A stretch of 64,000 nucleotides of DNA from Lacrimispora xylanisolvens (GTDB taxonomy: Bacteria > Bacillota > Clostridia > Lachnospirales > Lachnospiraceae). The notes under the pieces were generated by a model, which was given only the letters and a program-made list of their open reading frames with translations, made no database searches and had not been told where the DNA came from. Below, in pieces: positions 1 through 8,684 of this stretch (positions within the stretch are counted from its first letter, which is position 1; the number at the start of each line of letters is the position of its first letter). A program made the translations under genes and the position numbers. The DNA lies in contig NZ_PTJA01000004.1 of the NCBI RefSeq assembly GCF_002934545.1, forward strand, positions 124,001 through 188,000, given 5' to 3'.

Positions 1-815
1 GCCATGTTATCTGGGTGAAGGGTACGTCCTGTACCGCCGCCGGAAGCGACTGAGAAGTACTTTTTGCCTTTTTCTGTACATTCCTTTTTGTAGGTTCCTG
101 CTACCGGATGCTGGAATCTGGTTGGGTTGGTGGAGTTACCAGTGATGGAAACGTCAACGCCTTCCTTCCACATGATAGCAACGCCTTCTGTTACGTCGTT
201 AGCGCCGTAGCAGTTAACTTTTGATCTTAAACCTTCGGAATAGGATTTTCTGAACAGTTCTTTTACTTCGCCTGTGTAATAATCCATCTCAGTTTCTACA
301 TATGTAAATCCATTGATTCTGGAAATGATCTGAGCTGCGTCTTTTCCTAAACCGTTTAAGATTACTCTTAATGGTTTCTGACGTACTTTGTTTGCCTTCT
401 CAGCAATACCGATAGCGCCTTCTGCTGCTGCAAAGGACTCGTGTCCAGCAAGGAAACAGAAGCAGTCTGTGCCCTCTTCCAGAAGCATCTTTCCAAGATT
501 ACCATGACCGATACCTACATTACGCTGATCAGCTACGGAACCTGGGATACAGAAAGCCTGAAGACCTTCACCAATTGCTGCTGCTGCATCTGCCGCTTTT
601 CTGCAGCCTTTTTTGATTGCGATCGCTGCGCCTACTGTATAAGCCCAACAAGCATTTTCGAAACAGATAGGCTGGATCTTCTTCACCTGTTCGTAAACAT
701 CCAGACCTGCATCTTTTGTAATCTTTTCCGCTTCTTCAATGGAAGCGATGCCATAGCTGTTTAAAACAGAATTGATTTTGTCAATTCTTCTCTCATATGA
801 TTCAAATAAAGCCAT
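1..815 (-). CDS. GGGtGRT protein (3' end outside window)
   Basis: The frame opens at ATG 813-815 behind an AAGGAGG-type ribosome binding site and stays open to the left edge, so at least 271 residues are present and the C-terminus is missing. The translation begins MALFESYERRIDKI and contains the motif GGGTGRT near the window edge, which names this family (PF14057 as I recall it). It directly follows the NifU-like scaffold gene at 890-1582 on the same strand, an arrangement common in Clostridia. The biochemical role is not established; proximity to an Fe-S scaffold suggests a metal or Fe-S function, which is inference. No membrane segment or signal peptide is visible, so it is probably cytosolic. 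Confidence 0.85.
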   Translation of the reverse strand, partial: MALFESYERRIDKINSVLNSYGIASIEEAEKITKDAGLDVYEQVKKIQPICFENACWAYTVGAAIAIKKGCRKAADAAAAIGEGLQAFCIPGSVADQRNVGIGHGNLGKMLLEEGTDCFCFLAGHESFAAAEGAIGIAEKANKVRQKPLRVILNGLGKDAAQIISRINGFTYVETEMDYYTGEVKELFRKSYSEGLRSKVNCYGANDVTEGVAIMWKEGVDVSITGNSTNPTRFQHPVAGTYKKECTEKGKKYFSVASGGGTGRTLHPDNM

Positions 816-889
816 TATCTTGTCCTCCTTATTATTGGCCAAATCTCTTCGCTTTCATAACCGGATACCGGCAGGCTTTCGCCGACCGA

Positions 890-1582
890 TTATTCGTGTC
901 TTGGGTCAATGATCTTTGCAGCTTCCGCTACACGGCCGTACTGTCCTTTTGCTTTCTCCCAAGCAGTGTTGGGATCATCACCCTTCTTGATGAAGTCAGT
1001 CATCTTACCAAGACTTACGAACTGATAACCAATGATCTGATCTTCTGCATCAAGAGCAATGCCGGTTACATAGCCTTCAGCCATTTCCAAATAGCGAGGA
1101 CCTTTCTTTAAGGTTCCATACATGGTACCAACCTGAGAACGAAGACCTTTTCCTAAGTCTTCCAGTCCCGCACCAACTGGAAGTCCGTCTTCTGAGAATG
1201 CACTCTGAGTTCTTCCGTATGCGATCTGTAAGAATAATTCTCTCATCGCTGTATTGATGGCATCACAAACAAGGTCTGTATTCAATGCCTCTAAAACGGT
1301 TAATCCTGGCAGAATCTCAGCTGCCATAGCAGCGGAGTGTGTCATACCGGAGCATCCGATTGTTTCTACTAATGCTTCCTGAATAATACCCTCTTTTACG
1401 TTAAGAGTCAGCTTGCATGCGCCCTGCTGGGGAGCACACCAGCCAACACCGTGTGTCAGACCGGAGATATCTTTAACTTCTTTTGATTTTACCCATTTTG
1501 CTTCTTCTGGGATTGGAGCAGCGCCGTGATGAACGCCCTGTGCTACTGTGCACATCTCTTCTACTTCATGTGAATAAATCAT
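890..1582 (-). CDS. NifU-like iron-sulfur cluster assembly scaffold protein
   Basis: 230 residues, starting 7 bases after AAAGGAG. The middle part has the NifU/IscU N-terminal pattern with cysteines in GWCAPQQG (about residue 48) and ETIGCSGMTHS (about residue 75). There is no third canonical scaffold cysteine in an obvious place, so cluster-ligand use may differ from classical IscU. This is the atypical long scaffold that pairs with GGGtGRT proteins in anaerobic Firmicutes. It is the first gene of a two-gene operon with the GGGtGRT gene, about 75 bases apart. No SufS, SufB or NifS gene lies nearby. The function (building or delivering Fe-S clusters) rests on family membership. Confidence 0.8.
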   Translation of the reverse strand: MIYSHEVEEMCTVAQGVHHGAAPIPEEAKWVKSKEVKDISGLTHGVGWCAPQQGACKLTLNVKEGIIQEALVETIGCSGMTHSAAMAAEILPGLTVLEALNTDLVCDAINTAMRELFLQIAYGRTQSAFSEDGLPVGAGLEDLGKGLRSQVGTMYGTLKKGPRYLEMAEGYVTGIALDAEDQIIGYQFVSLGKMTDFIKKGDDPNTAWEKAKGQYGRVAEAAKIIDPRHE

Positions 1583-1630
1583 GTTAAAACTCCTTTCAAA
1601 TAAGTAATCATCATGAAAAGTACTTTGTTA

Positions 1631-1639
1631 ATTATATCA
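1631..1639 (-). promoter_or_regulatory. Extended -10 promoter of the NifU-like/GGGtGRT operon
   Basis: Read on the minus strand the site is TGATATAAT, a perfect -10 hexamer preceded by the TGN extension. It lies about 50 bases upstream of the ATG at 1582. No good -35 box is seen at 17 bases, as is usual for extended -10 promoters. Confidence 0.55.
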
Positions 1640-1760
1640 CATCATACTTGATACCATTTTCTCATATTCTGTCGAATTCCGCAAGTGTTTTTTAGGGCTT
1701 GCAAAACAGCCAGAGGAAGAAACTGACCCATTCCTTCTCTCCGGCCGGTTGTTTTACACA

Positions 1761-3008
1761 CTATTGTATCACTCTTCTGACCGACAAGATGGTACGGTAA
1801 GTGGCTGTACCAACCTTGATACCGGTAGCTGGAGAGCTTGCATGAACAATCTGACCATTCCCGATATAAATGCCAATATGACCTGCGTAACAGATTAAAT
1901 CTCCAGGCTGGGCTTCGGAATAAGGGACTTCTGCTCCGACAGAACGCTGCTCGGAGGAACTTCTTGGCAGGGAGTATCCAAAATGTCTGTATACACCCTG
2001 TACAAATCCGGAGCAGTCTGTTCCGTTTGTCAGACTGGTTCCGCCAAACACATAGGGGTTCCCCACAAACTGCAGACCGTAATCCGCAACAGATCTTCCC
2101 TGAGCCGTTCCCCCTGTACTTTTCGATGCAGAAGGTCCGGAGTATTTGTTATTATTATTGGTGCTTCGGCTGCCGGTGTTAGAGGCAGCTTTTTTCCTTG
2201 CATCCTCTTCCGCCTTTTTTCTCGCCTGCTCTGCTGCTTTTTTTCTGGCTTCTTCTTCCTTGGTCTTACGGATTTCCTCATTCTTCTTTGCTACCGTCTG
2301 AGCATAAAGATCCGCATCCTTCTTGGCCTGTGCCAGCTGGCTGTCAAAATTAGAGACTTCTTTTTTCTTTGTTGCAATGAGAGTTTCCAGCTGTTTCTTC
2401 TGATCCTTATACTCCAGCTCCATTACTTCCATCTCATTCTTGTCCTCTTCCAGATCGTCCTTATAATCAGCAACCTGCTGTTTGGTCTCCTGGAATTTTA
2501 CAAGCATCTTCCGGTCATATGTATAGATTCCTTCCACATATTCCGCTTTATTAAGCAGATCCGACATATCCTTTACCTGCAGAAAAATATCCATGTATTC
2601 TGTATCACCCTTCTCATACATATACTGGATTCTTTTTTTCATGGCAAGATACTGCTTCTCTTCTTCTTTCTTCGCTTCCTGGTAATCCGATTCAGCCTGT
2701 TTAATTTCTTTTTCCTTATTGGCCATATCGTTTTCCAAGACTTTAATATCTGATAAAAGAGCGGTTAAATCAGTGGTAAGCTTAGAGACCTGATTCTGAG
2801 CCGCATTTTTCTTATTGGCTGCATCCTGTGCCTGTTTATTGGCCTCATTCAGCTTTTTCTGAGCTTCCTGCTTTTCTTTTTCGGCCTTGGAAGTCGCAAA
2901 GACCGGAACAGTCTGTGTGCAGACCATGGCACTTATCATGATACCGCAGAACAGTCTTCGAAATACCCCTGCATTTTTATGATACATAATCTGTACTTTT
3001 CGTTTCAT
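1761..3008 (-). CDS. Secreted NlpC/P60 peptidoglycan hydrolase with coiled-coil N-terminus
   Basis: 415 residues. A signal peptide covers about residues 1-39 (hydrophobic core, cleavage near VFA-TSK). A long charged coiled coil follows (about 40-260), then a low-complexity Ser/Asn linker, and a C-terminal NlpC/P60 (C40) domain from about 300. The catalytic Cys is in NGTDCSGFVQ, and the His is in GHIGIYIGNG, with a second His in IVHASS. This is the PcsB/CwlO-like architecture of D,L-endopeptidases acting on the cell wall, often controlled through the coiled coil by FtsEX; no ftsEX is present here. The start is supported by AAGGA about 8 bases upstream. It appears monocistronic. Confidence 0.88.
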   Translation of the reverse strand: MKRKVQIMYHKNAGVFRRLFCGIMISAMVCTQTVPVFATSKAEKEKQEAQKKLNEANKQAQDAANKKNAAQNQVSKLTTDLTALLSDIKVLENDMANKEKEIKQAESDYQEAKKEEEKQYLAMKKRIQYMYEKGDTEYMDIFLQVKDMSDLLNKAEYVEGIYTYDRKMLVKFQETKQQVADYKDDLEEDKNEMEVMELEYKDQKKQLETLIATKKKEVSNFDSQLAQAKKDADLYAQTVAKKNEEIRKTKEEEARKKAAEQARKKAEEDARKKAASNTGSRSTNNNNKYSGPSASKSTGGTAQGRSVADYGLQFVGNPYVFGGTSLTNGTDCSGFVQGVYRHFGYSLPRSSSEQRSVGAEVPYSEAQPGDLICYAGHIGIYIGNGQIVHASSPATGIKVGTATYRTILSVRRVIQ

Positions 3009-3093
3009 CGTCAGTTCCTTTGCATTTTTCTATCTTTATCCCTCCTATATGTTAACGTAAAACGAGGGTAAAATTCAAGTCCAAAATGAAATT

Positions 3094-4458
3094 TTATAGA
3101 ATTTTTTTCTCCTGATGTTTTCCAATCTTTCTGGATACCACAATAAAACACAGGAAAAACAGAATTCCCTTTATGATACTGGATATAGAAAAGGCCCACC
3201 AGATTCCGTCAAGTCCCAGAAATGTACTTCCTAAGAACATGGCAAGAGGAATTCTTGCTGTGGTAAACACAATACTGATTACAGAACTGAGCAAGGTTTT
3301 TCCAAGCCCTGAGAGCGCACCTACCGTGGTAAGCTCCACACACATAAACATCTGGCTGACACCTAAAATAACAAGATAGCGCACTCCCATAGGAATTACA
3401 TTTGCCTCATGTATGAATAGTCCGAATATCTGCTTCGGAAAAACAATCAGCAAAAATGTGCAGAATAATCCCCAGAAAAACATGACTGCCACTGCTGTGA
3501 AATATCCTTTTTTTACTCTCCCATACTGCTTTGCTCCATAATTCTGACCCACAAAGGAGTTAATGGCAGCTGCAAAACCATCTGCAGTCATCCATGAGAT
3601 GGATTCAATCTGCCCGCCTACCCGGAGTACCGCAACTGCCGTATCACCAAATTCAGCTACAAACCGGGTTAAAATCATGGAAATGCTGGTGTATATTAAA
3701 TTCTGGACAGACGCAGGGAATCCAATTCTGATCATAGAGCTCATATAGTCCCGGGGAACTCTCTGGATCAGCCGTACTTTATCAAATACCAGTTTGTCTT
3801 TACGGATTGCTATTATAAATACAAGTGTTACAACTGCCTGGGCAAATACCGTAGCTGCTGCTGCCCCCGCCACGCCAAAACCTTTAACCGGTCCCGCTCC
3901 GAATATTAAGAGCGGATCTAAAACCATATTTAATACAAGTCCTACCACATTCGCCTTTAAAGGAGTTCTGCTGTCTCCCATGGCTGTGAGAATACCGGTC
4001 AGAATCACATTCATATAGGAAAATACAATCAACCCGCAGGTGATTTTTAAATATATCTGTGCATCCTCTACGATTCCTTTGTTGCTCAATCCGAAAAAAC
4101 CAATCAATGGCTTTGCCCCAAATATGCAAAGAGCACCGTAAAGAACAGAAAACAGAATGCCAAGCTGAAGTGCCCCTGATGCATATTGAGCGGCTTCTTC
4201 TTTCCTGCCTCCGCCAAGAGCATGAGCTACTTTAACCTGCCCGCCCATTTTGGCCAGTGCAACAACTCCCTGGGAAAGCCACACATACATACCTCCTGCC
4301 CCCACCGCAGCAACCGATGAAGCGCCAGCAATACCGATCCACGCCATATCCGTTAAGTTATAAGCCATCTGGACCAGTGCGGTGACCATAATAGGAAGTG
4401 CCAGCTCTGTCAGCGAAGTAAAGATGTGTCCCTTTAGTAAATCTACTTTTTTATTCAT
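3094..4458 (-). CDS. MATE family multidrug/Na+ efflux transporter
   Basis: 454 residues with about 12 predicted hydrophobic segments in two similar halves, the usual MATE length. The N-terminus (LTELALPIMVTALVQMAYN) and the mid-protein stretches MGDSRTPLKAN and GVGGQ/FVGQNYGA-like motifs match the DinF/NorM-type MATE family. It would export drugs or metabolites from the cytoplasmic membrane using a cation gradient; the substrate cannot be read from sequence. A terminator separates it from the nfn genes upstream, so it has its own transcription unit. Confidence 0.88.
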   Translation of the reverse strand: MNKKVDLLKGHIFTSLTELALPIMVTALVQMAYNLTDMAWIGIAGASSVAAVGAGGMYVWLSQGVVALAKMGGQVKVAHALGGGRKEEAAQYASGALQLGILFSVLYGALCIFGAKPLIGFFGLSNKGIVEDAQIYLKITCGLIVFSYMNVILTGILTAMGDSRTPLKANVVGLVLNMVLDPLLIFGAGPVKGFGVAGAAAATVFAQAVVTLVFIIAIRKDKLVFDKVRLIQRVPRDYMSSMIRIGFPASVQNLIYTSISMILTRFVAEFGDTAVAVLRVGGQIESISWMTADGFAAAINSFVGQNYGAKQYGRVKKGYFTAVAVMFFWGLFCTFLLIVFPKQIFGLFIHEANVIPMGVRYLVILGVSQMFMCVELTTVGALSGLGKTLLSSVISIVFTTARIPLAMFLGSTFLGLDGIWWAFSISSIIKGILFFLCFIVVSRKIGKHQEKKIL

Positions 4459-4481
4459 AAAAAGATTTTCTCCGTTTCAAA

Positions 4482-4507
4482 AGGGCTGCCAAATGAGCGG
4501 CAGCCCT
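4482..4507 (-). terminator. Rho-independent terminator after nfnB
   Basis: A 9-bp perfect stem (AGGGCTGCC with its complement), an 8-base loop and a short T run on the minus strand, starting 13 bases after the nfnB stop codon. It separates the nfn operon from the MATE gene. Confidence 0.7.
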
Positions 4508-4519
4508 GATTTGTCCGGA

Positions 4520-5908
4520 TTAATTCCTGGCAGAAAGATATTCGTCAATTCCTCTTGCGCCAGCACGTCCGGCTTCCATGGCCAGGATTACAGTTGCAGC
4601 ACCTGTTACTGCATCTCCTCCAGCATATACGCCTTCCTTGCTTGTCTTTCCTGTAGACTCCTCTGCAATAATACATCTGCGCTTATTAATATCCAGTCCC
4701 TTGGTGGTATTGGATATTAAAGGATTGGGGGATGTTCCCAGTGACATGATGACAGTATCTACATCAATGACAAATTCAGATCCTTTTACCTCTACAGGTC
4801 TTCTTCTGCCGGAAGCATCCGGTTCTCCAAGTTCCATTCTGATACATTTCATTCCGTTAACCCAGCCCTTCTCATCGGTGAGAATTTCAATGGGGTTTGA
4901 CAGAAGATCAAATATAATTCCTTCTTCCTTTGCATGATGGACTTCTTCCGCTCTTGCAGGAAGTTCCGCCTCGCTTCGTCTGTAAACTACATGCACCTCA
5001 GCGCCAAGACGAAGAGCCGTTCTGGCTGCGTCCATTGCAACGTTGCCTCCGCCGACAACTGCTACCTTATTACCTGCTACAATCGGGGTATCGTAGTCGT
5101 CGCGGAATGCCTTCATTAAATTACTTCTAGTTAAGTATTCATTGGCGGAGAATACACCATTGGCATTCTCTCCCGGAATTCCCATGAACATCGGAAGTCC
5201 GGCTCCTGAACCGATAAAGACAGCCTGGAACCCTTCTTCATCAAGAAGTTCATCAATCGTCACAGACTTACCAACGATTACATTGGTCTCAATCTTAACG
5301 CCCAGCTTTCTGACGTTATCGATTTCCGGCTGTACGACACCGTCTTTTGGAAGACGGAACTCAGGAATACCATAAGTAAGTACACCGCCCGGCTCATGAA
5401 GCGCTTCAAATATTGTAACTTCGTATCCCAGCTTTGCAAGATCCCCTGCACAGGTAAGACCAGAAGGGCCGGAACCGATGACTGCCACTTTCTTTCCATT
5501 GGTTTTTTCAGGTGCTTCCGGAACAATTCCATGCTCTCTGGACCAGTCTGCAACAAACCGCTCAAGCTTGCCGATAGAAACCGGCTCTCCCTTAATTCCG
5601 CGGATGCACTGACCTTCGCACTGACTCTCCTGGGGGCATACACGTCCGCATACTGCCGGAAGTGCTGAGGATAGTGCGATCACTTTTGCAGCTTCCTCAA
5701 TATTGCCCTCTTCCACCTCTTTAATAAAACCAGGTATGTTAATAGATACAGGACAGCCCTTTACGCACTTGGGATTCTTGCACTGAATGCAGCGGCTGGC
5801 CTCTTCTCTTGCTTCTTCTTCATTATATCCAAGACATACTTCTTCAAAGTTTGTTGCTCTTACCTTTGGATCCTGTTCTCTGACTGGTACTTTCTTTAAA
5901 ACGTCCAT
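4520..5908 (-). CDS. nfnB: NfnB-type NADPH-dependent flavoprotein (large subunit of NADH-dependent ferredoxin:NADP+ oxidoreductase)
   Basis: 462 residues. An N-terminal Cys-rich Fe-S segment (about 38-100: CIQCKNPKCVKGCP, then CGRVCPQESQCEGQC) binds two [4Fe-4S] clusters. An FAD GxGxSG Rossmann motif (VAVIGSGPSGLTCAGDLA, about 145) and an NADPH motif (VAVVGGGNVAMDAARTA, about 285) follow. Such proteins are often annotated as glutamate synthase small chain (GltD), but no glutamate synthase large subunit is present. The upstream partner is an NfnA-like flavoprotein, so electron-bifurcating transhydrogenase is the best reading. The ATG overlaps the nfnA stop codon by one base (TAATG), indicating translational coupling. 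Confidence 0.82.
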   Translation of the reverse strand: MDVLKKVPVREQDPKVRATNFEEVCLGYNEEEAREEASRCIQCKNPKCVKGCPVSINIPGFIKEVEEGNIEEAAKVIALSSALPAVCGRVCPQESQCEGQCIRGIKGEPVSIGKLERFVADWSREHGIVPEAPEKTNGKKVAVIGSGPSGLTCAGDLAKLGYEVTIFEALHEPGGVLTYGIPEFRLPKDGVVQPEIDNVRKLGVKIETNVIVGKSVTIDELLDEEGFQAVFIGSGAGLPMFMGIPGENANGVFSANEYLTRSNLMKAFRDDYDTPIVAGNKVAVVGGGNVAMDAARTALRLGAEVHVVYRRSEAELPARAEEVHHAKEEGIIFDLLSNPIEILTDEKGWVNGMKCIRMELGEPDASGRRRPVEVKGSEFVIDVDTVIMSLGTSPNPLISNTTKGLDINKRRCIIAEESTGKTSKEGVYAGGDAVTGAATVILAMEAGRAGARGIDEYLSARN

Positions 5909-6798
5909 TAGTTGTCACCTCCACACTGTCCGCAGCCGCCATGATGAGTATCGCCTTCCCGGGTTTTTAAAATTGCACGCCCTTCTTCGCTCTTATACAT
6001 CATCTGACGCTTCATGGCTTCGTCAAAATTTACTTTATGGCCGTCAAATTCCGGTCCATCCACGCAGGCAAATTTGACTTCGTCCCCAACTGTGATACGG
6101 CAGGCTCCGCACATTCCTGTACCGTCTACCATGACTGGGTTTAAGCTGACAATGGTTGGAATTCCTAATTCCTTAGTTAAAAGACAGGTAAACTTCATCA
6201 TAATCATGGGGCCGATGGCAACACACACGTCATACTGCTTTCCCTGATTATTCACAAGATCCTTAATTACTTCGGTAACCATTCCTTTTCTCTCATAGGA
6301 ACCGTCATCCGTAGTAACATATAAATTGCCGGCCTGTTCTCTCATGGCATCTTCTAAGATCAGCAAATCCTTAGTCTTGGCGCCTACGATCACATCAACC
6401 GATATTCCGTGCTCCCTCATCCATTTTACCTGAGGATAAACAGGAGCAGTTCCAACACCACCAGCTACAAATAAATAGTTGCGTTTCTTTACTTCTTCTA
6501 AATCTTCTTCTACAAATTCAGATGCATTACCTAAAGGTCCTACTACATCCTCAAAGCTGTCCCCTGTTTTTAAATCAGCCATCTTTTCCGTGCTGGCACC
6601 CACTGTCTGAAATACAATGGTAATTGTCCCTTTGTCACGGTTATAATCACAGATCGTAAGCGGAATACGCTCCCCTCTGTCATCCATCTTAACGATAACA
6701 AATTCTCCAGGCTGGCAGGCTTTGGCAATCCGGGGTGCTTCCACATCCATCAGATAGATCTTGTCAGCTAACATCTCTGCTTTTAAAATCCTGTACAT
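5908..6798 (-). CDS. nfnA: NfnA-type sulfide/ferredoxin-NADP reductase subunit
   Basis: 296 residues from ATG 6796-6798, chosen because AGGAGG lies 6 bases upstream; earlier in-frame ATGs lack this spacing. It has an FAD-binding beta-barrel (about 1-95), an NAD-binding domain (GGVGTAPVYPQ, about 112), and a C-terminal Cys motif (GTGMCGACRITV...FACVDGPEFDGH) that holds a [2Fe-2S] cluster as in dihydroorotate dehydrogenase electron-transfer subunits. The tail HHGGCGQCGG is Cys-rich. With NfnB it would couple NADH and reduced ferredoxin oxidation to NADP+ reduction in the cytosol. The pair forms an operon with a one-base overlap. Confidence 0.83.
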   Translation of the reverse strand: MYRILKAEMLADKIYLMDVEAPRIAKACQPGEFVIVKMDDRGERIPLTICDYNRDKGTITIVFQTVGASTEKMADLKTGDSFEDVVGPLGNASEFVEEDLEEVKKRNYLFVAGGVGTAPVYPQVKWMREHGISVDVIVGAKTKDLLILEDAMREQAGNLYVTTDDGSYERKGMVTEVIKDLVNNQGKQYDVCVAIGPMIMMKFTCLLTKELGIPTIVSLNPVMVDGTGMCGACRITVGDEVKFACVDGPEFDGHKVNFDEAMKRQMMYKSEEGRAILKTREGDTHHGGCGQCGGDN

Positions 6799-6932
6799 CT
6801 TCATCCTCCTAATGTCTTCGTGAATATACCTTTGCACCGTTCCTGATAGCCATCCTGACAATCAGGTGAAATGGTACTCGTTCCATATTATCATTTTTAA
6901 ATATCAAAGACAATACAAAATAAAAAATATCA

Positions 6933-7439
6933 TTATTTTTTTATCGATTGACCCGTCCTTTGGTACATGCGGAACGTATAACACAAATTAAAGTATGTCT
7001 GTTCTTCACTTTCAGCACACATCTCCCAGCCGGTGTCCTGATCCAGATTTGGGAAATGAGTATCTGCACTGTATGCATAGTCTATATATGTCACATGAGC
7101 TGTATGGCAGTACGGAAGGAACTGTTCATAGATACTCTGTCCGCCAATGACAAAACACTCTTTACTAGGATGCTTTTCAAGCTCTTTCATCACTTCTTCT
7201 ATGCTGTGGCAGATGGTAGCGCCTTTCACTTTATAACCGGTATTTCTGGTTAGCACGATATTGGTTCTTCCATATAATGGCTGTTTCCCCGGAAAACTCT
7301 CCAATGTCTTGCGGCCCATGATAATTACTTTTCCAAGAGTTTCCTCACGGAACATCCGCTTGTCCTCCGGTATGTTTACCAGAAGCTGCCCCTGGTTTCC
7401 AATGGACCAGTTTTTATCCACTGCTACTATTAAATTCAT
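6933..7439 (-). CDS. folA: Dihydrofolate reductase
   Basis: 168 residues from the ATG at 7437-7439. An in-frame GTG at 7449-7451 would add four residues, but AGGTGG sits 8 bases before the internal ATG, so that start is preferred. DHFR motifs are clear: MNLIVAVDKNWSIGNQGQL at the N-terminus, VIIMGRKTLESFPGKQPL for cofactor binding, and CFVIGGQSIYEQFLPYC. It reduces dihydrofolate to tetrahydrofolate with NADPH. It follows the ThyX-like gene after about 15 bases in the same operon, as folA commonly follows a thymidylate synthase. Confidence 0.93.
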   Translation of the reverse strand: MNLIVAVDKNWSIGNQGQLLVNIPEDKRMFREETLGKVIIMGRKTLESFPGKQPLYGRTNIVLTRNTGYKVKGATICHSIEEVMKELEKHPSKECFVIGGQSIYEQFLPYCHTAHVTYIDYAYSADTHFPNLDQDTGWEMCAESEEQTYFNLCYTFRMYQRTGQSIKK

Positions 7440-7454
7440 AAGCATGTCCACCTT

Positions 7455-8078
7455 TTATTCTTCCTCTGCAAGAATCAGTTCCTTTGCATAAGGAAGGCTT
7501 TCAATCCAACTGCAGAATGTATGCCATTCCTGTAATTTGTGGCTTTTTCTTGCAAAATAGATGTTGATTAAAGTTTCATAATTTAATGTACAGGTGCGCA
7601 TCTGATTGTAGCTGGAAGGAAGAAGCTGAATCATGTCATACCAGTCTTCCTTGTTCTTTGTTTCTATATAACGCAGACGAATCTTTTCTAATTCTTCCAC
7701 AACACTTCCCATAAAGGCAAGGGTTCCCTCTGTCATATGATCATGGCTGAAATCGTCCATATCAAATGGTTTTGAATGCATCTTATGCATGGTACTTGTA
7801 GAATTCGCTACAGTGGATACCTTATAGGTATCGTATTCCTTCCACCAGTATATAGGAGCAGTCACATCTACTGAAACAAAGATCTGACGAATAAATTTTC
7901 TATGATCACTGCCAGCTTTTCTTAACCGCCTGGCAAGTCCCAGATCATTTGGCCCCAGTATATATTCCCCTTCCTCATTATACTCGCTGTCCATACGGTC
8001 CCAGCTGTTCATTGGGTTTCTTGCACCACGTATGGCGTTTTCTATGTTCATAACACTGGTTCTTTCACACTTTAACAT
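7455..8078 (-). CDS. Divergent ThyX-like protein upstream of folA
   Basis: 207 residues, started at an ATG 5 bases after AAAGGAAG. The central block has GSDHRKFIRQIFVSVD, then YWWKEYDTYKVST and NSTSTMHKMH. This resembles the ThyX flavin-dependent thymidylate synthase fold in arrangement, but the classical RHRxxSxNExSxRY signature is not present. Members of this family are common in Clostridia and their phages, and are often left as hypothetical. Co-transcription with folA supports a role in dTMP synthesis or folate metabolism. The activity is inferred and not demonstrated by the sequence. Confidence 0.5.
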   Translation of the reverse strand: MLKCERTSVMNIENAIRGARNPMNSWDRMDSEYNEEGEYILGPNDLGLARRLRKAGSDHRKFIRQIFVSVDVTAPIYWWKEYDTYKVSTVANSTSTMHKMHSKPFDMDDFSHDHMTEGTLAFMGSVVEELEKIRLRYIETKNKEDWYDMIQLLPSSYNQMRTCTLNYETLINIYFARKSHKLQEWHTFCSWIESLPYAKELILAEEE

Positions 8079-8125
8079 GGTATCTTCCTTTCTAACTGCG
8101 GATTCCCTCTTGCATGATCCTATCC

Positions 8126-8154
8126 ATTATAAAACAAAACATGTGTTACGTCTA
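8126..8154 (-). promoter_or_regulatory. SigmaA-like promoter for the thyX-like/folA operon
   Basis: On the minus strand a TAGACG -35 box, a 17-base spacer and a perfect TATAAT -10 box lie about 50 bases upstream of the ThyX-like start codon. Confidence 0.6.
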
Positions 8155-8240
8155 TTCCTTTATTACCCGATTTGTTCTTAATAAACAAACATTATTTTTG
8201 CGAAAATTTACATAATAAAAAAAATAATATCTGTTTTCTA

Positions 8241-8269
8241 TTGAATCATAGCCAATAGTCTTCTATAAT
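8241..8269 (+). promoter_or_regulatory. SigmaA-like promoter of the XRE regulator
   Basis: TTGAAT (8241-8246), a 17-base spacer and TATAAT (8264-8269) on the plus strand, about 35 bases before the start codon of the XRE gene. It is divergent from the thyX-like operon promoter. Confidence 0.7.
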
Positions 8270-8304
8270 TATAATATTAAGTTTTTGGAAGGAGAATGAT
8301 ACCA

Positions 8305-8625
8305 ATGGATGAAAATTACATACCGTTAAGGCTGGCACAGCTTCGGACAAAAAAAGGCATATCTGCCAGAGAAATGAGTCTTTCACTGGGACAGGCGGAA
8401 GATTACATCAGCGATATAGAATCCAAAAATAACACACCATCAATGGACCACTTTCTATTGATTTGTGAATATTTAGGGATATCGCCAAGGGAATTTTTTG
8501 ATGAAGAAAATCCAAACCCCATCCTGCTTCATGAACTGATCACAGAACTGGAACCACTGGGGGACCAGGACTTCGATAATCTGCTAAACCTGCTGTTTGA
8601 AGGCCAGAAAAAAATAAGAGAATAG
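8305..8625 (+). CDS. XRE-family helix-turn-helix regulator
   Basis: 106 residues from ATG 8305-8307, which has AAGGAG 10 bases upstream; the ATG at 8296 is only one base from that site and is less likely. An HTH_3/XRE domain covers about residues 6-64 (LAQLRTKKGISAREMSLSLG, then PSMDHFLLICEYLGISPREFF). The acidic C-terminus has no recognised domain. It is one of few plus-strand genes and stands alone between two convergent or divergent minus-strand units. The target genes are unknown. Confidence 0.85.
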   Translation: MDENYIPLRLAQLRTKKGISAREMSLSLGQAEDYISDIESKNNTPSMDHFLLICEYLGISPREFFDEENPNPILLHELITELEPLGDQDFDNLLNLLFEGQKKIRE

Positions 8626-8634
8626 CGAAAAAGC

Positions 8635-8674
8635 AAGCGGGAAAACTGACTTTTATGTTCCCAGTCTCCCGCTT
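8635..8674 (-). terminator. Terminator after sbcC
   Basis: Arms AAGCGGG and CCCGCTT plus a second ACTG/CAGT helix, with a T run on the minus-strand side. It begins about 10 bases after the sbcC stop, and could also stop the convergent XRE transcript. Confidence 0.45.
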
Positions 8675-8684
8675 CCACCACTTA

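Noticed and set aside
1983-2753. Long plus-strand open frame (256 codons) opposite the NlpC/P60 gene
   Set aside because: Antisense shadow of the coiled-coil region; composition is Leu/Phe-rich from reversed Glu/Lys codons, and no ribosome site.
3011-3199. 62-codon frame upstream of the NlpC/P60 gene
   Set aside because: Overlaps the MATE gene end in another frame; no conserved features.
4520-5908. Glutamate synthase small subunit (gltD)
   Set aside because: No large subunit; partner gene is NfnA-like, so NfnB is preferred.
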